A stretch of DNA of 28,693 bases. Origin: Lysobacterales bacterium. GTDB lineage: Bacteria > Pseudomonadota > Gammaproteobacteria > Xanthomonadales > SZUA-36. This document shows, piece after piece, positions 1 through 7,070 of this stretch. How positions within the stretch are numbered: the stretch's first letter is position 1; each line of letters opens with the position of its first letter. Below the pieces are notes generated by a model. It made no database searches, was not told where the DNA came from, and saw only the letters and a program-made list of their open reading frames with translations. Location of the stretch: the NCBI GenBank assembly GCA_029287515.1, contig JARFQZ010000295.1:1-28693 (forward strand), given 5' to 3'. The position numbers and the translations under genes were made by a program.

Positions 1-1
1 A

Positions 2-346
2 TCCGAATCAATTGGCGTGCACGAGTCAACCGTGTCACGTGCAACGACCCGGAAATACATGCTCACTCCACGCGGCCTGTTTGAACTCAAGTACTTCTTT
101 TCCAGCCATGTCCGAACGGACCGGGGAACGACCATCAGCGCTACAGCCGTCAAAGCACGGCTGCAGGTGCTGCTGGAAAATGAACCTCCCGGGCAGCCAC
201 TGAGCGACCAGGACCTGTCCGACCTGCTCCGCAGCACCGGGATTATCGTTGCCCGGAGAACCGTGGCCAAGTATCGCGAATCCCTTGGAATCGGTTCTTC
301 GGCGGAGCGTCGCCGGCTCTATCGACGGTTGCACAGCAGTCATTGA
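2..346 (+). CDS. rpoN: RNA polymerase sigma-54 factor, C-terminal end (partial)
   Basis: This is the last 114 codons of sigma-54, entering the window already in frame at base 2; the true start lies upstream. The visible part is the DNA-binding end of the protein. It has a helix-turn-helix segment of the form IGVHESTVSRATTRKYM, and the RpoN box ARRTVAKYRE at bases 251-280 recognises the -24 element of sigma-54 promoters. The stop is TGA at 344-346. It is followed by hpf and ptsN, the usual neighbours of rpoN in proteobacteria, where they modulate or respond to nitrogen and energy state. The family assignment is secure because the RpoN box is diagnostic. I see no frameshift. Confidence 0.96.
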   Translation, partial: SESIGVHESTVSRATTRKYMLTPRGLFELKYFFSSHVRTDRGTTISATAVKARLQVLLENEPPGQPLSDQDLSDLLRSTGIIVARRTVAKYRESLGIGSSAERRRLYRRLHSSH

Positions 347-566
347 CGAATGTTTAAATGATGAGAGTCATCAGCCGGACTAGGCAACTTTTCATTTCGA
401 GTATAAGATTAGGATATGGATTGTTTAATCCTTCTCGTTCTCAATAACTGGATGATCAAGGCCTCAAGGGACGGATACGCCAAAAACACCCCTCGCGCAA
501 AGCCATTTTCAGCCGGGCATCCGGTAACTGGAAAGGTCACGCGCAGGGCATCAAACGGAGACTGAC
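347..566 (+). other. rpoN-hpf intergenic leader with two small inverted repeats
   Basis: This 220-base spacer is the longest gene-free stretch in the window and is visibly more AT-rich than the genes. It holds a perfect inverted repeat TGATGA-GAG-TCATCA at 359-373 and a smaller one GGATT-GTTT-AATCC at 418-431. Neither is followed by a T run, so neither looks like a classical intrinsic terminator. A TATAAG at 402-407 could be a weak -10 element, but I could not find a convincing -35 partner. The hpf ribosome site GGAG sits at 557-560, 6 bases before the ATG. A promoter for hpf-ptsN probably lies here, but the exact site is not clear. Confidence 0.5.
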
Positions 567-893
567 ATGCAAATTAACATTACAGGACATCACATCGAAG
601 TAACCCCCGCGCTGAGAGCATATGTAACTGAAAAACTTCAACGGATTTCCAGGCACTTCGATCACGTGATATCCATTAATGTCATTCTCAAAGTAGAAAA
701 CTCCCTACAGCAACAAGCCGAGGGAACGGTCCATGCCGCCGGCAAGTCCCTGTTCGCACAGGATGCCGCCGCCGACATGTACGCTGCGATCGACGGATTG
801 TCGGACAAGCTGGACAAGCAGGTGCGCCGCCATAAAGACAAGATACGGGGCCACCACGCCAGCGCAGCCAAGCGGGCCGCATCTCTTGGTTGA
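567..893 (+). CDS. hpf: Ribosome hibernation promoting factor, short form (HPF/YfiA family)
   Basis: The 108-residue protein matches the short HPF class that binds the 30S decoding region and promotes 100S ribosome dimers in stationary phase. It starts MQINITGHHIEVTPALRAYV, a typical opening for the family. It also carries the family block around residues 64-80 (AQDAAADMYAAIDGLSDKL) and a basic tail (RRHKDKIRGHH). The start is supported by GGAG at 557-560 with a 6-base gap. There is no long C-terminal dimerisation domain, so it would need a partner such as RMF for dimerisation in the E. coli scheme; that partner is not in this window. It lies between rpoN and ptsN as in many proteobacteria, and its stop TGA overlaps a possible TTG start of ptsN. 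Confidence 0.95.
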   Translation: MQINITGHHIEVTPALRAYVTEKLQRISRHFDHVISINVILKVENSLQQQAEGTVHAAGKSLFAQDAAADMYAAIDGLSDKLDKQVRRHKDKIRGHHASAAKRAASLG

Positions 894-898
894 AAACC

Positions 899-1354
899 AT
901 GTTGATCAGTGATCTGTTGAGCCCCGAGAAAATTCACTGCGACGTTCACAGCAGCAGCAAGAAACGCCTGCTTGAACTGATCAGCGAAGACCTCGCCCGC
1001 AACAGCGACGAGGTGAGCCAGCGAGAAATTTTCGAGAGCCTTTGCGCCCGGGAACGACTCGGCAGCACCGGGTTGGGTAAAGGCGTGGCTATTCCGCACG
1101 GCCGTGTGAAGGGGACAGATCATGTGGAGGTTTCCTTTATCCGGTTGAAAAAACCCCTGCCTTTCGATGCGATTGATGGAGAGCCGGTTGACCTGCTGTT
1201 CGCTTTGGCCGTGCCCGAGTCCTGTGGCGAGACTCACCTGAAACTGCTCTCCCAGGTTGCCGAAATTTTCAGTGATCCGGAGTTACTCAAGGAACTGCGC
1301 GCCGCCGAAAATTCGGGAAGGCTGCTGAAGCTTCTGTCCCGGGCCAGGCATTGA
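899..1354 (+). CDS. ptsN: PTS nitrogen-regulatory enzyme IIA (EIIA-Ntr)
   Basis: From the ATG at 899 this gives 151 residues, the usual size of EIIA-Ntr. The phosphorylated histidine is His67 in the motif GVAIPHGR, inside the fructose/Ntr-type EIIA fold. The family role is a soluble regulator that receives phosphate from HPr or NPr and adjusts potassium uptake and stress or carbon-nitrogen balance through protein contacts. An alternative TTG start at 890 would add MKT and overlap the hpf stop as TTGA. No good ribosome site stands before either start, so the choice is uncertain by three codons. The gene sits in the rpoN-hpf-ptsN-hprK-rapZ order and feeds the same HPr and EI encoded 2.5 kb downstream. 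Confidence 0.93.
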   Translation: MLISDLLSPEKIHCDVHSSSKKRLLELISEDLARNSDEVSQREIFESLCARERLGSTGLGKGVAIPHGRVKGTDHVEVSFIRLKKPLPFDAIDGEPVDLLFALAVPESCGETHLKLLSQVAEIFSDPELLKELRAAENSGRLLKLLSRARH

Positions 1355-1387
1355 AGTGTTAAAGACCCGTCTGTAATACTGTAGGGC

Positions 1388-2350
1388 GTGGTCCACTCGA
1401 TAACAGCCCTTACGCTTTTCGCTGATCTTCAGGACAGACTGAGTCTGCAATGGATTTCAGGAGCAGAGGATGACTCCGTCGGTTTCCTGTCTTCTGAAGA
1501 CCTGACGTCACGGCCTGCCATGGCGGGATTTCTCAACATCATCCACCCAAACAGGGTGCAGGTGCTCGGCCGGGAGGAAGTCAATTTCCTGGAAGGCCTC
1601 GATGATAATGAAAGACCTGCTACCGTAACCAGGATTCTGAGCGCTGAGCCGCTCGCCATCGTTGTGGGAGATGCGCTCGAACCTCCTCCGATGATCGTGA
1701 AGGCCGCCTGTAATAACCGTACAGCGCTGATTCGCTCTGACGTCCCCGCGCACGAACTGGTCAATTACTTCCAGTACTACATTTCCAGAAAGCTGGCGGA
1801 AAGACAAACGCTGCACGGTGTGTTCATGGAAGTTTTCACGATCGGCGTCCTGATCACCGGCGATCCCGGTTCAGGCAAAAGTGAGCTCGCCCTGGAATTG
1901 CTGAACAGGGGCCACCGGCTGATAGCCGACGATGCACCCGAGTTCACGCTGATTTCCCCGGAAATTATTGATGGGACCTGTCCCGAAGCCTTGCAGGATT
2001 GCCTGGAAGTGCGTGGGCTTGGCGTACTCAATGTCCGCCACATGTTTGGCGACGCCGCCGTCAAGCTGAACAAGTTCCTCAGGTTGATCATTCACCTGAA
2101 AATTCCTGACGGAAATTCCCCGGAAAACATCGATCGCCTGCGTGGCGACACCCGTGCCATGCAGGTTCTTGGCCTGGAAATCCCCAGAATCACGCTTCCG
2201 GTGATGGCAGGCCGGAATCTTTCCATCATCGCAGAAGCAGCCGTTCGTGATTTCATGCTGAAAATGAAGGGCTTTGATGCAGCCTCGGAATTTATTGAAC
2301 GGCACTCGCGGATTCTTCAGCGGCAAAACCGTGGCATCAGGGACAAATGA
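1388..2350 (+). CDS. hprK: HPr kinase/phosphorylase
   Basis: The 320-residue enzyme phosphorylates HPr on a serine using ATP or pyrophosphate and reverses the reaction with phosphate. The Walker A loop GDPGSGKS is at residues 158-165. The catalytic His143 lies in TLHGVF, and the HprK signature LEVRGLGVLNVRHMFG covers residues 206-221. The N-terminal 130 residues form the usual substrate-binding-like domain. The start is a GTG at 1388, chosen because it is the first in-frame start after the stop region and gives the family length. In gram-negative bacteria HprK is typically encoded in a ptsN/rapZ cluster with HPr and a Man-type EIIA and serves regulation, not sugar uptake. It overlaps rapZ by 4 bases (ATGA), so the two are probably translationally coupled. 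Confidence 0.96.
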   Translation: MVHSITALTLFADLQDRLSLQWISGAEDDSVGFLSSEDLTSRPAMAGFLNIIHPNRVQVLGREEVNFLEGLDDNERPATVTRILSAEPLAIVVGDALEPPPMIVKAACNNRTALIRSDVPAHELVNYFQYYISRKLAERQTLHGVFMEVFTIGVLITGDPGSGKSELALELLNRGHRLIADDAPEFTLISPEIIDGTCPEALQDCLEVRGLGVLNVRHMFGDAAVKLNKFLRLIIHLKIPDGNSPENIDRLRGDTRAMQVLGLEIPRITLPVMAGRNLSIIAEAAVRDFMLKMKGFDAASEFIERHSRILQRQNRGIRDK

Positions 2351-3219
2351 CCCCGCCTATGCGACAGAAACTCATCCTGGTGACAGGCCTCTCGGGAGGA
2401 GGTAAATCAACCGCTCTGCGAGCCCTCGAGGATCTCGGCTACTATTGCGTTGATAATCTGCCCGCAGCGCTGTTGAAGGAATTCGCCCAACAGGTCAAAT
2501 CCAACCCGTCCCGGTATTCCATTGCCGCATTGGGCGTGGATGCGCGCTCTCCGGCAATCGACCTTGAAGAAATCCCGGCCTGGTTGGTTGATCTGGAAAC
2601 TTCCGGGCTGGAATGTCAGTTGTTGTTCCTGACCGCCGATTCAAAGGCTATCATCAAGCGGTTCAGCGAAACCCGCCGCCGTCACCCACTGACCATCGAC
2701 CAAAAATCCCTGCCCCAGGCCATTGCCGAGGAGAGCGCGTTGCTCAGCAATCTGCAGCGCAAGGCCGATTGGGTCATTGATACATCGGACACCAATATTC
2801 ACCAGCTACGGCGACAGGTCTGGAAATGCGCGGGCTCGGAAAATGAGGCCATGACCATTGTCCTGGAATCTTTCGCATTCAAGCGCGGCGTGCCCCAGGA
2901 CGTGGATTTCATCTTTGATGCGCGCATCCTCCCCAATCCGTACTGGGTCGAGGAACTGCGAGACCTCAGCGGCCGTGATGCCGCCGTGAGCGAATGGCTG
3001 GAGCAGGACGAATCGGTCAGAGGCATGCAGTCTGACATCCTCACTTTCCTGAAAAGCTGGCTGCCGGAATTTCAGCAGAGCCAGCGCAGCTATGTCACCG
3101 TGGGCATCGGCTGCACCGGCGGCAGGCACCGGTCGGTCTACCTGGTCGACAAGCTTGCCACGGGTTTGGGGAAGGACTATAAAAACGTACTCATCCATCA
3201 CCGGGAAATGCAGGCGTGA
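2347..3219 (+). CDS. rapZ: RNase adapter protein RapZ (nucleotide-binding, YvcJ family)
   Basis: The 290-residue protein has the RapZ/YvcJ layout: an N-terminal P-loop GLSGGGKS at residues 14-21, followed by TALRALEDLGYYCVDNLP, and a C-terminal half with GCTGGRHRS at 255-263. It ends near a His-rich tail (HHRE at 284-287). In E. coli RapZ binds small RNAs of the GlmZ/GlmY pair and presents them to RNase E, tuning glucosamine-6-phosphate synthesis; whether those RNAs exist in this organism cannot be seen here. The ATG at 2347 overlaps the hprK stop. A second ATG at 2359 (MRQKLILVTG) is possible. The gene ends with a 4-base overlap with the next gene. Confidence 0.95.
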   Translation: MTPPMRQKLILVTGLSGGGKSTALRALEDLGYYCVDNLPAALLKEFAQQVKSNPSRYSIAALGVDARSPAIDLEEIPAWLVDLETSGLECQLLFLTADSKAIIKRFSETRRRHPLTIDQKSLPQAIAEESALLSNLQRKADWVIDTSDTNIHQLRRQVWKCAGSENEAMTIVLESFAFKRGVPQDVDFIFDARILPNPYWVEELRDLSGRDAAVSEWLEQDESVRGMQSDILTFLKSWLPEFQQSQRSYVTVGIGCTGGRHRSVYLVDKLATGLGKDYKNVLIHHREMQA

Positions 3220-3605
3220 ACGTAGGCATCGTAATCGTTACGCACGGCGGCACCGGGCATTCCCTGCTTGAGGAAGCGGGGTTTGTACTGGGTAAGCGAC
3301 TGGTCGACATACCCGTGGTCGCTTTCAACCATTCGGCGGACAGGCAAAGCGGCATCGAAGAAATCCTCTCGTCCATTCAAAAGGTGGACAGCGGCAGAGG
3401 CATACTGGTTCTGACAGACCTGATGGGCTCCAGTCCATCAAACCTGGTAAACGAAATACTCGAAGACAACCACGGAGTCATGGTGACCGGCATCAACCTG
3501 GGCATGCTGATCCGTGTGTGCAATTACCGGAAAGCCAACCTGGAAAGGTTGACCCAAATTGCCGTTGAAGGCGGCAGAAACGCCGTGAAGATTTTTCAGA
3601 AATGA
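3216..3605 (+). CDS. Mannose-family PTS EIIA component
   Basis: This 129-residue protein is a single-domain EIIA of the mannose (Man/Sor) family. The phospho-acceptor is His10 in VIVTHGGTG. The segment GILVLTDLMGSSPSNLV further in is the conserved core of the fold. No EIIB, IIC or IID gene follows, so the domain probably has a regulatory role or accepts phosphate for partners encoded elsewhere. The same stand-alone EIIA is known beside HPr and EI in Xanthomonas-type clusters. It starts with GTG at 3216, overlapping the rapZ stop as GTGA, and overlaps the next gene by ATGA at 3602-3605. Translation is probably coupled along the whole run. Confidence 0.92.
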   Translation: MNVGIVIVTHGGTGHSLLEEAGFVLGKRLVDIPVVAFNHSADRQSGIEEILSSIQKVDSGRGILVLTDLMGSSPSNLVNEILEDNHGVMVTGINLGMLIRVCNYRKANLERLTQIAVEGGRNAVKIFQK

Positions 3606-3871
3606 TTTCCCGGTCGCTGACAATCATCAACCGCCTGGGGCTTCATGCCCGCGCGGCAACACTGTTGGTCAATTGTGCATCGGAATTCAATGCCCGGATA
3701 ATCATCCACAAAGGCACCCGGTCCATTAACGGAAAGTCCATCATGGGTGTGCTGACACTGGCAGCATCACCAGGCACTGAACTGGTCATCGAGGCCAGCG
3801 GTGACGACGAAGAACAGGCCATCGAGGCCATTGCCAGGCTGATCCTCGCCCGGTTTGGAGAAGGAGAATGA
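3602..3871 (+). CDS. ptsH: Phosphocarrier protein HPr (NPr-type)
   Basis: The 89-residue protein is an HPr. It has the EI-dependent phosphorylation site His15 in NRLGLHARAA and a well-kept regulatory serine, Ser46, in NGKSIMGVL. The serine site fits the presence of hprK three genes upstream: HprK-type phosphorylation would lower phosphate flow from EI. The name could also be ptsO because the cluster looks like a nitrogen-type PTS. It would pass phosphate to EIIA-Ntr and to the Man-type EIIA next to it. The ATG overlaps the previous stop by 4 bases, and its own stop overlaps the ptsI start by 4 bases. Confidence 0.95.
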   Translation: MISRSLTIINRLGLHARAATLLVNCASEFNARIIIHKGTRSINGKSIMGVLTLAASPGTELVIEASGDDEEQAIEAIARLILARFGEGE

Positions 3872-5622
3872 GCCTGACCCTGAAAGGGCATGCGGTAGCA
3901 CCCGGCATTGCCATTGGCCGCGTTCACCTGGCGGAACGAAACGAGCTGGAAATCGGTGAATACCGCATCAGTGAAGCCGATGTCGAAAACGAAATACAAA
4001 GGTACCGAAATGCGGTAGACGCAGCCCGGGATCAGCTCAACGAGCTGGCGGACAAAATTCATCCGGACGTCGCGGTCCCTGCCGTGGAGATCATCCAGTC
4101 CCACGTCCTGATGATGGGTGACTCCAAGATCCGGGAAAGCACCGAAATTCATATCCGCGAAGAATTGTGCAATGCGGAATGGGCTCTGCAATCCCAACTG
4201 GAGCAGGTGCTTTCCGAATTCCGCAGCATGGACGATGAGTACATCCGCACACGGGGTGAAGACGTGACACAGGTGGTGCGGCTCATCCAGAGCAAGCTCA
4301 GCGCCGAGACAGCCAACAAGCCGTTCGAGAACATCCCCGACCGCCTGGCGGACACGCTGGTTATCGCCAAAGAACTGACACCGGGCGAACTGGCCCTGCT
4401 CCACGAGCGTGGTGTCGCGGGAATCGTTACCGAGCATGGCGGCCCGCACAGCCATACCGCAATCCTGGCCAGCAGCCTGGGAATCCCGGCCGTCCTTGGT
4501 GTCCGGGAGGCCCGGCGCCTGTTGCGGGAAGACAGCACCATCATTGTCGACGGCGGCCTGGGCGCTGTTTTCGCGGATCCCGATTCTGCGAGACTGCAGC
4601 GTTACCAGGAAATTCAACGCGAAGCCGAGAGGTTCAGGCTGTCATTGATCGCCCTGCGGGACCGGCCTGCCGTTTCTCTGGACGGAGTGGAGATCAGCCT
4701 GCAGGCCAATGCGGAAAGACCGGCGGAATTGATCCAGTCGGTCGAGGTAGGTTCCCAGGGGATCGGTTTGTACCGCACGGAATTCCTGTACCTTCAGGGC
4801 AGACCCCCGGACGAGGAATCACAACTCGAAGAGTATCTCTCGGCAATACAGACGCTTGCCGGCAAGCCCCTGACCATCCGCACCCTGGATCTGGGCGCTG
4901 ACAAATCCACCGGTGTGCTCGATTTCTCGCAGCTGAGACGCTCGGTCAACCCGGCGCTCGGCTTGCGCGCCATCAGATTATGTCTGAGTGATACCGCGCT
5001 TTTCAAAACGCAGCTTCGCGCCATCCTGCGGGCCAGCCATGCCGGTCCGGTCCGTTGCCTGATCCCGATGGTGACCAGTGTGCGCGAGGTGCAGCTGGTA
5101 AAGGAACTGGTGGAGGAGGCCAAACAGGACCTGGACAAAAGAAAGCTTCCCTACGACGCCAATATACCGCTCGGCGCCATGATCGAGGTCCCCGCCGCAG
5201 CGCTGTCGCTAGGAGACCTTGGCCGGTACCTGGATTTCGTTTCCATAGGCACCAATGACCTTCTTCAGTACACACTGGCTGTCGACCGTGGCGACGAGCA
5301 GGTTGCCCACCTGTATGACCTGCAGCACCCGGGCGTCGTAAGGCTTATCAAGCATATTCTCAAAGTGGCGCGTACCCTTGAAATTCCTGCGTCAGTCTGC
5401 GGTGAGGTCGCTGGCGAAAGCCGTTACACGCAGCTCCTCCTGGCACTGGGCCTGAAAGAATTCAGCATGCACCCGGCCCGCCTGCTGGAAGTGAAGCAGG
5501 TGGTCAGGAAAACCAACATCTCTGCCGCGAAAGTCGCCATCAACCAATGGCTGGACGATCCCGGCGGGCAGGACGATCCCACCTTGCTGGAAATACTCGA
5601 CCGGTCACAGATCAACCCATAA
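3868..5622 (+). CDS. ptsI: Phosphoenolpyruvate-protein phosphotransferase (PTS enzyme I)
   Basis: The 584-residue enzyme I takes phosphate from phosphoenolpyruvate and passes it to HPr. In order it has an N-terminal HPr-binding region, the phosphohistidine loop GGPHSHTAILA (active His196), GLYRTEFLY at 300-308, IGTNDLLQYTLAVDR in the PEP-binding barrel, and the catalytic cysteine in SVCGEVAGE. Its length and lack of an N-terminal GAF domain make it a classical EI, not the GAF-bearing EI-Ntr (PtsP) found with E. coli ptsN. It is the last gene of the coupled PTS run and is followed after 15 bases by a likely mgtE promoter. I see no terminator in between. Confidence 0.97.
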   Translation: MSLTLKGHAVAPGIAIGRVHLAERNELEIGEYRISEADVENEIQRYRNAVDAARDQLNELADKIHPDVAVPAVEIIQSHVLMMGDSKIRESTEIHIREELCNAEWALQSQLEQVLSEFRSMDDEYIRTRGEDVTQVVRLIQSKLSAETANKPFENIPDRLADTLVIAKELTPGELALLHERGVAGIVTEHGGPHSHTAILASSLGIPAVLGVREARRLLREDSTIIVDGGLGAVFADPDSARLQRYQEIQREAERFRLSLIALRDRPAVSLDGVEISLQANAERPAELIQSVEVGSQGIGLYRTEFLYLQGRPPDEESQLEEYLSAIQTLAGKPLTIRTLDLGADKSTGVLDFSQLRRSVNPALGLRAIRLCLSDTALFKTQLRAILRASHAGPVRCLIPMVTSVREVQLVKELVEEAKQDLDKRKLPYDANIPLGAMIEVPAAALSLGDLGRYLDFVSIGTNDLLQYTLAVDRGDEQVAHLYDLQHPGVVRLIKHILKVARTLEIPASVCGEVAGESRYTQLLLALGLKEFSMHPARLLEVKQVVRKTNISAAKVAINQWLDDPGGQDDPTLLEILDRSQINP

Positions 5623-5637
5623 TCCTTCCGTTTCCCT

Positions 5638-5643
5638 TATAAT
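5638..5643 (+). promoter_or_regulatory. Candidate -10 element for mgtE
   Basis: A perfect TATAAT lies 48 bases before the mgtE ATG, just after the ptsI stop. With a start of transcription about 7 bases downstream it would leave a leader of roughly 42 bases containing the GGGGAG ribosome site at 5680-5685. No good -35 hexamer stands at 16-18 bases upstream, so this is a motif match only. The short leader leaves no room for a magnesium riboswitch. Confidence 0.45.
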
Positions 5644-5691
5644 GCCTGCGGTTTCTTCGAACCCTTGTCGCTGAATCCCGGGGAGCATCAC

Positions 5692-7056
5692 ATGGCGGAA
5701 CAACTGCACGAAGACAAGACCGCTCGCCACCTCGACCACCTGTCCGAGGCGCTGGACTCCGGCAAGCAGAACCAGGTCCGACACCTGCTGAGTAACCTGT
5801 CGGCCTCGGAAATCGCCGACCTCCTGGAATCACTGCCCATCGCGAAACGCCTGGCTGTCTGGGATATGACCGATCCGGACCTCGATGGCGACGTCCTGGT
5901 CGAGGTAAACGACGAGGTACGCGCCAGCCTGATCCGTGACACGTCTCCCGAAGACCTGGTCGCCGCGGTCGACGACCTGGACCTCGACGACCTGGCCGAC
6001 ATTCTTGACGACCTGCCCGAAGAAGTCACCAGCAAGGTGCTCAGCAGCCTCGACCGGCAGGATCGTGAGCGCCTGGCGAAGGTGCTCTCCTACCCGGAGG
6101 ATTCTGCGGGCGGGCTGATGGACCCGGATGTGTTGACCATTCGCCCGGACGTGACGCTCGACGTCGTCCTCCGCTACCTGCGGGTGCGCGGTGAATTACC
6201 CGAAGTATTCGACTTGCTGTTCGTTATTGACCGGCACGGCCGTTACCTTGGCAGCCTCAAGCTGGCCGACTTGCTGACGCGGGACCTGGAAAGCAGGGTC
6301 GACGAGTTGATGGACACCTCGGCAATCACGATACCGGTGGACATGCACGAGAGCCAGGTTGCGTTGGAGTTCGAACACCACGACCTGGTGACTGCACCGG
6401 TTATCGACTCCGAGCGACACCTGCTGGGTTGGATTTCCGTCGATGACGTGGTTGATGTCATCAGGGATGAAGCGGAACACCGGGTGATGACCATGGCGGG
6501 CCTGGACGAAGAAGACGACATGTTCGCACCAATCGTGCAATCAGCAAGGCGCCGCTGGATCTGGCTCGGCGTCAACCTGATCACCGCGATCCTCGCCGCC
6601 ATGGTGCTGTACACTTTCGAACCCACCCTGGACCAGATCGTAGCGACTGCGGTCCTGTTTCCTATTGTCATGAGCATGGGTGGCATCGCCGGCACCCAGA
6701 CCCTGACGCTGATGGTTCGTGGAATGGCTACCGGCCAGGTCAGCTCCGCCAACACGCCGGCGCTGTTGCGAAAAGAGCTGGCGGTCGGTTTACTCAACGG
6801 TGTGGTGTTCTCCATTGTCATCGCCCTGATCGCGACGTTCTGGTATGACAACATCCCGCTTGGACTCGTGATGGCCGCGGCCATCTTGCTTAACCTGCTG
6901 GCGGGTGCATTGGCGGGCGCGTTAATTCCGGTGATCCTTAAGCGCATGTCCATCGACCCGGCACTTGCCGGTGGCGTCGTGCTGACCACGGTAACCGATG
7001 TCATCGGCATCCTGGCTTTCATCGGCCTGGCCACTTTCCTTTTGCTGGGTAACTGA
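5692..7056 (+). CDS. mgtE: Magnesium transporter MgtE
   Basis: From the ATG at 5692 the protein has 454 residues, the normal MgtE size. It has an acidic N-terminal superhelical domain (about 10-135), a pair of CBS domains (about 140-265) and a linker helix. Five membrane segments follow from residue 287 to the end. The pore helix block PIVMSMGGIAGTQTLTLM (325-342) and the Asp436 in TTVTDVIGI match the residues that select magnesium in the family. The many Asp and Glu residues in the N and CBS domains fit magnesium sensing. The start is fixed by GGGGAG at 5680-5685, 6 bases before ATG; a longer frame begins at a TTG at 5665 but has no such site. mgtE at the end of a PTS cluster is also seen in Xanthomonas relatives. 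Confidence 0.95.
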   Translation: MAEQLHEDKTARHLDHLSEALDSGKQNQVRHLLSNLSASEIADLLESLPIAKRLAVWDMTDPDLDGDVLVEVNDEVRASLIRDTSPEDLVAAVDDLDLDDLADILDDLPEEVTSKVLSSLDRQDRERLAKVLSYPEDSAGGLMDPDVLTIRPDVTLDVVLRYLRVRGELPEVFDLLFVIDRHGRYLGSLKLADLLTRDLESRVDELMDTSAITIPVDMHESQVALEFEHHDLVTAPVIDSERHLLGWISVDDVVDVIRDEAEHRVMTMAGLDEEDDMFAPIVQSARRRWIWLGVNLITAILAAMVLYTFEPTLDQIVATAVLFPIVMSMGGIAGTQTLTLMVRGMATGQVSSANTPALLRKELAVGLLNGVVFSIVIALIATFWYDNIPLGLVMAAAILLNLLAGALAGALIPVILKRMSIDPALAGGVVLTTVTDVIGILAFIGLATFLLLGN

Positions 7057-7070
7057 TAAACAGCCAGCCA

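Noticed and set aside
3643..4617. 324-codon minus-strand open frame opposite HPr and ptsI
   Set aside because: Fully antisense to two genes with intact catalytic motifs; its product has no family features.
5623..5691. Magnesium-sensing riboswitch upstream of mgtE
   Set aside because: The spacer is only 69 bases and contains a promoter-like box; it is too short for a known magnesium riboswitch.
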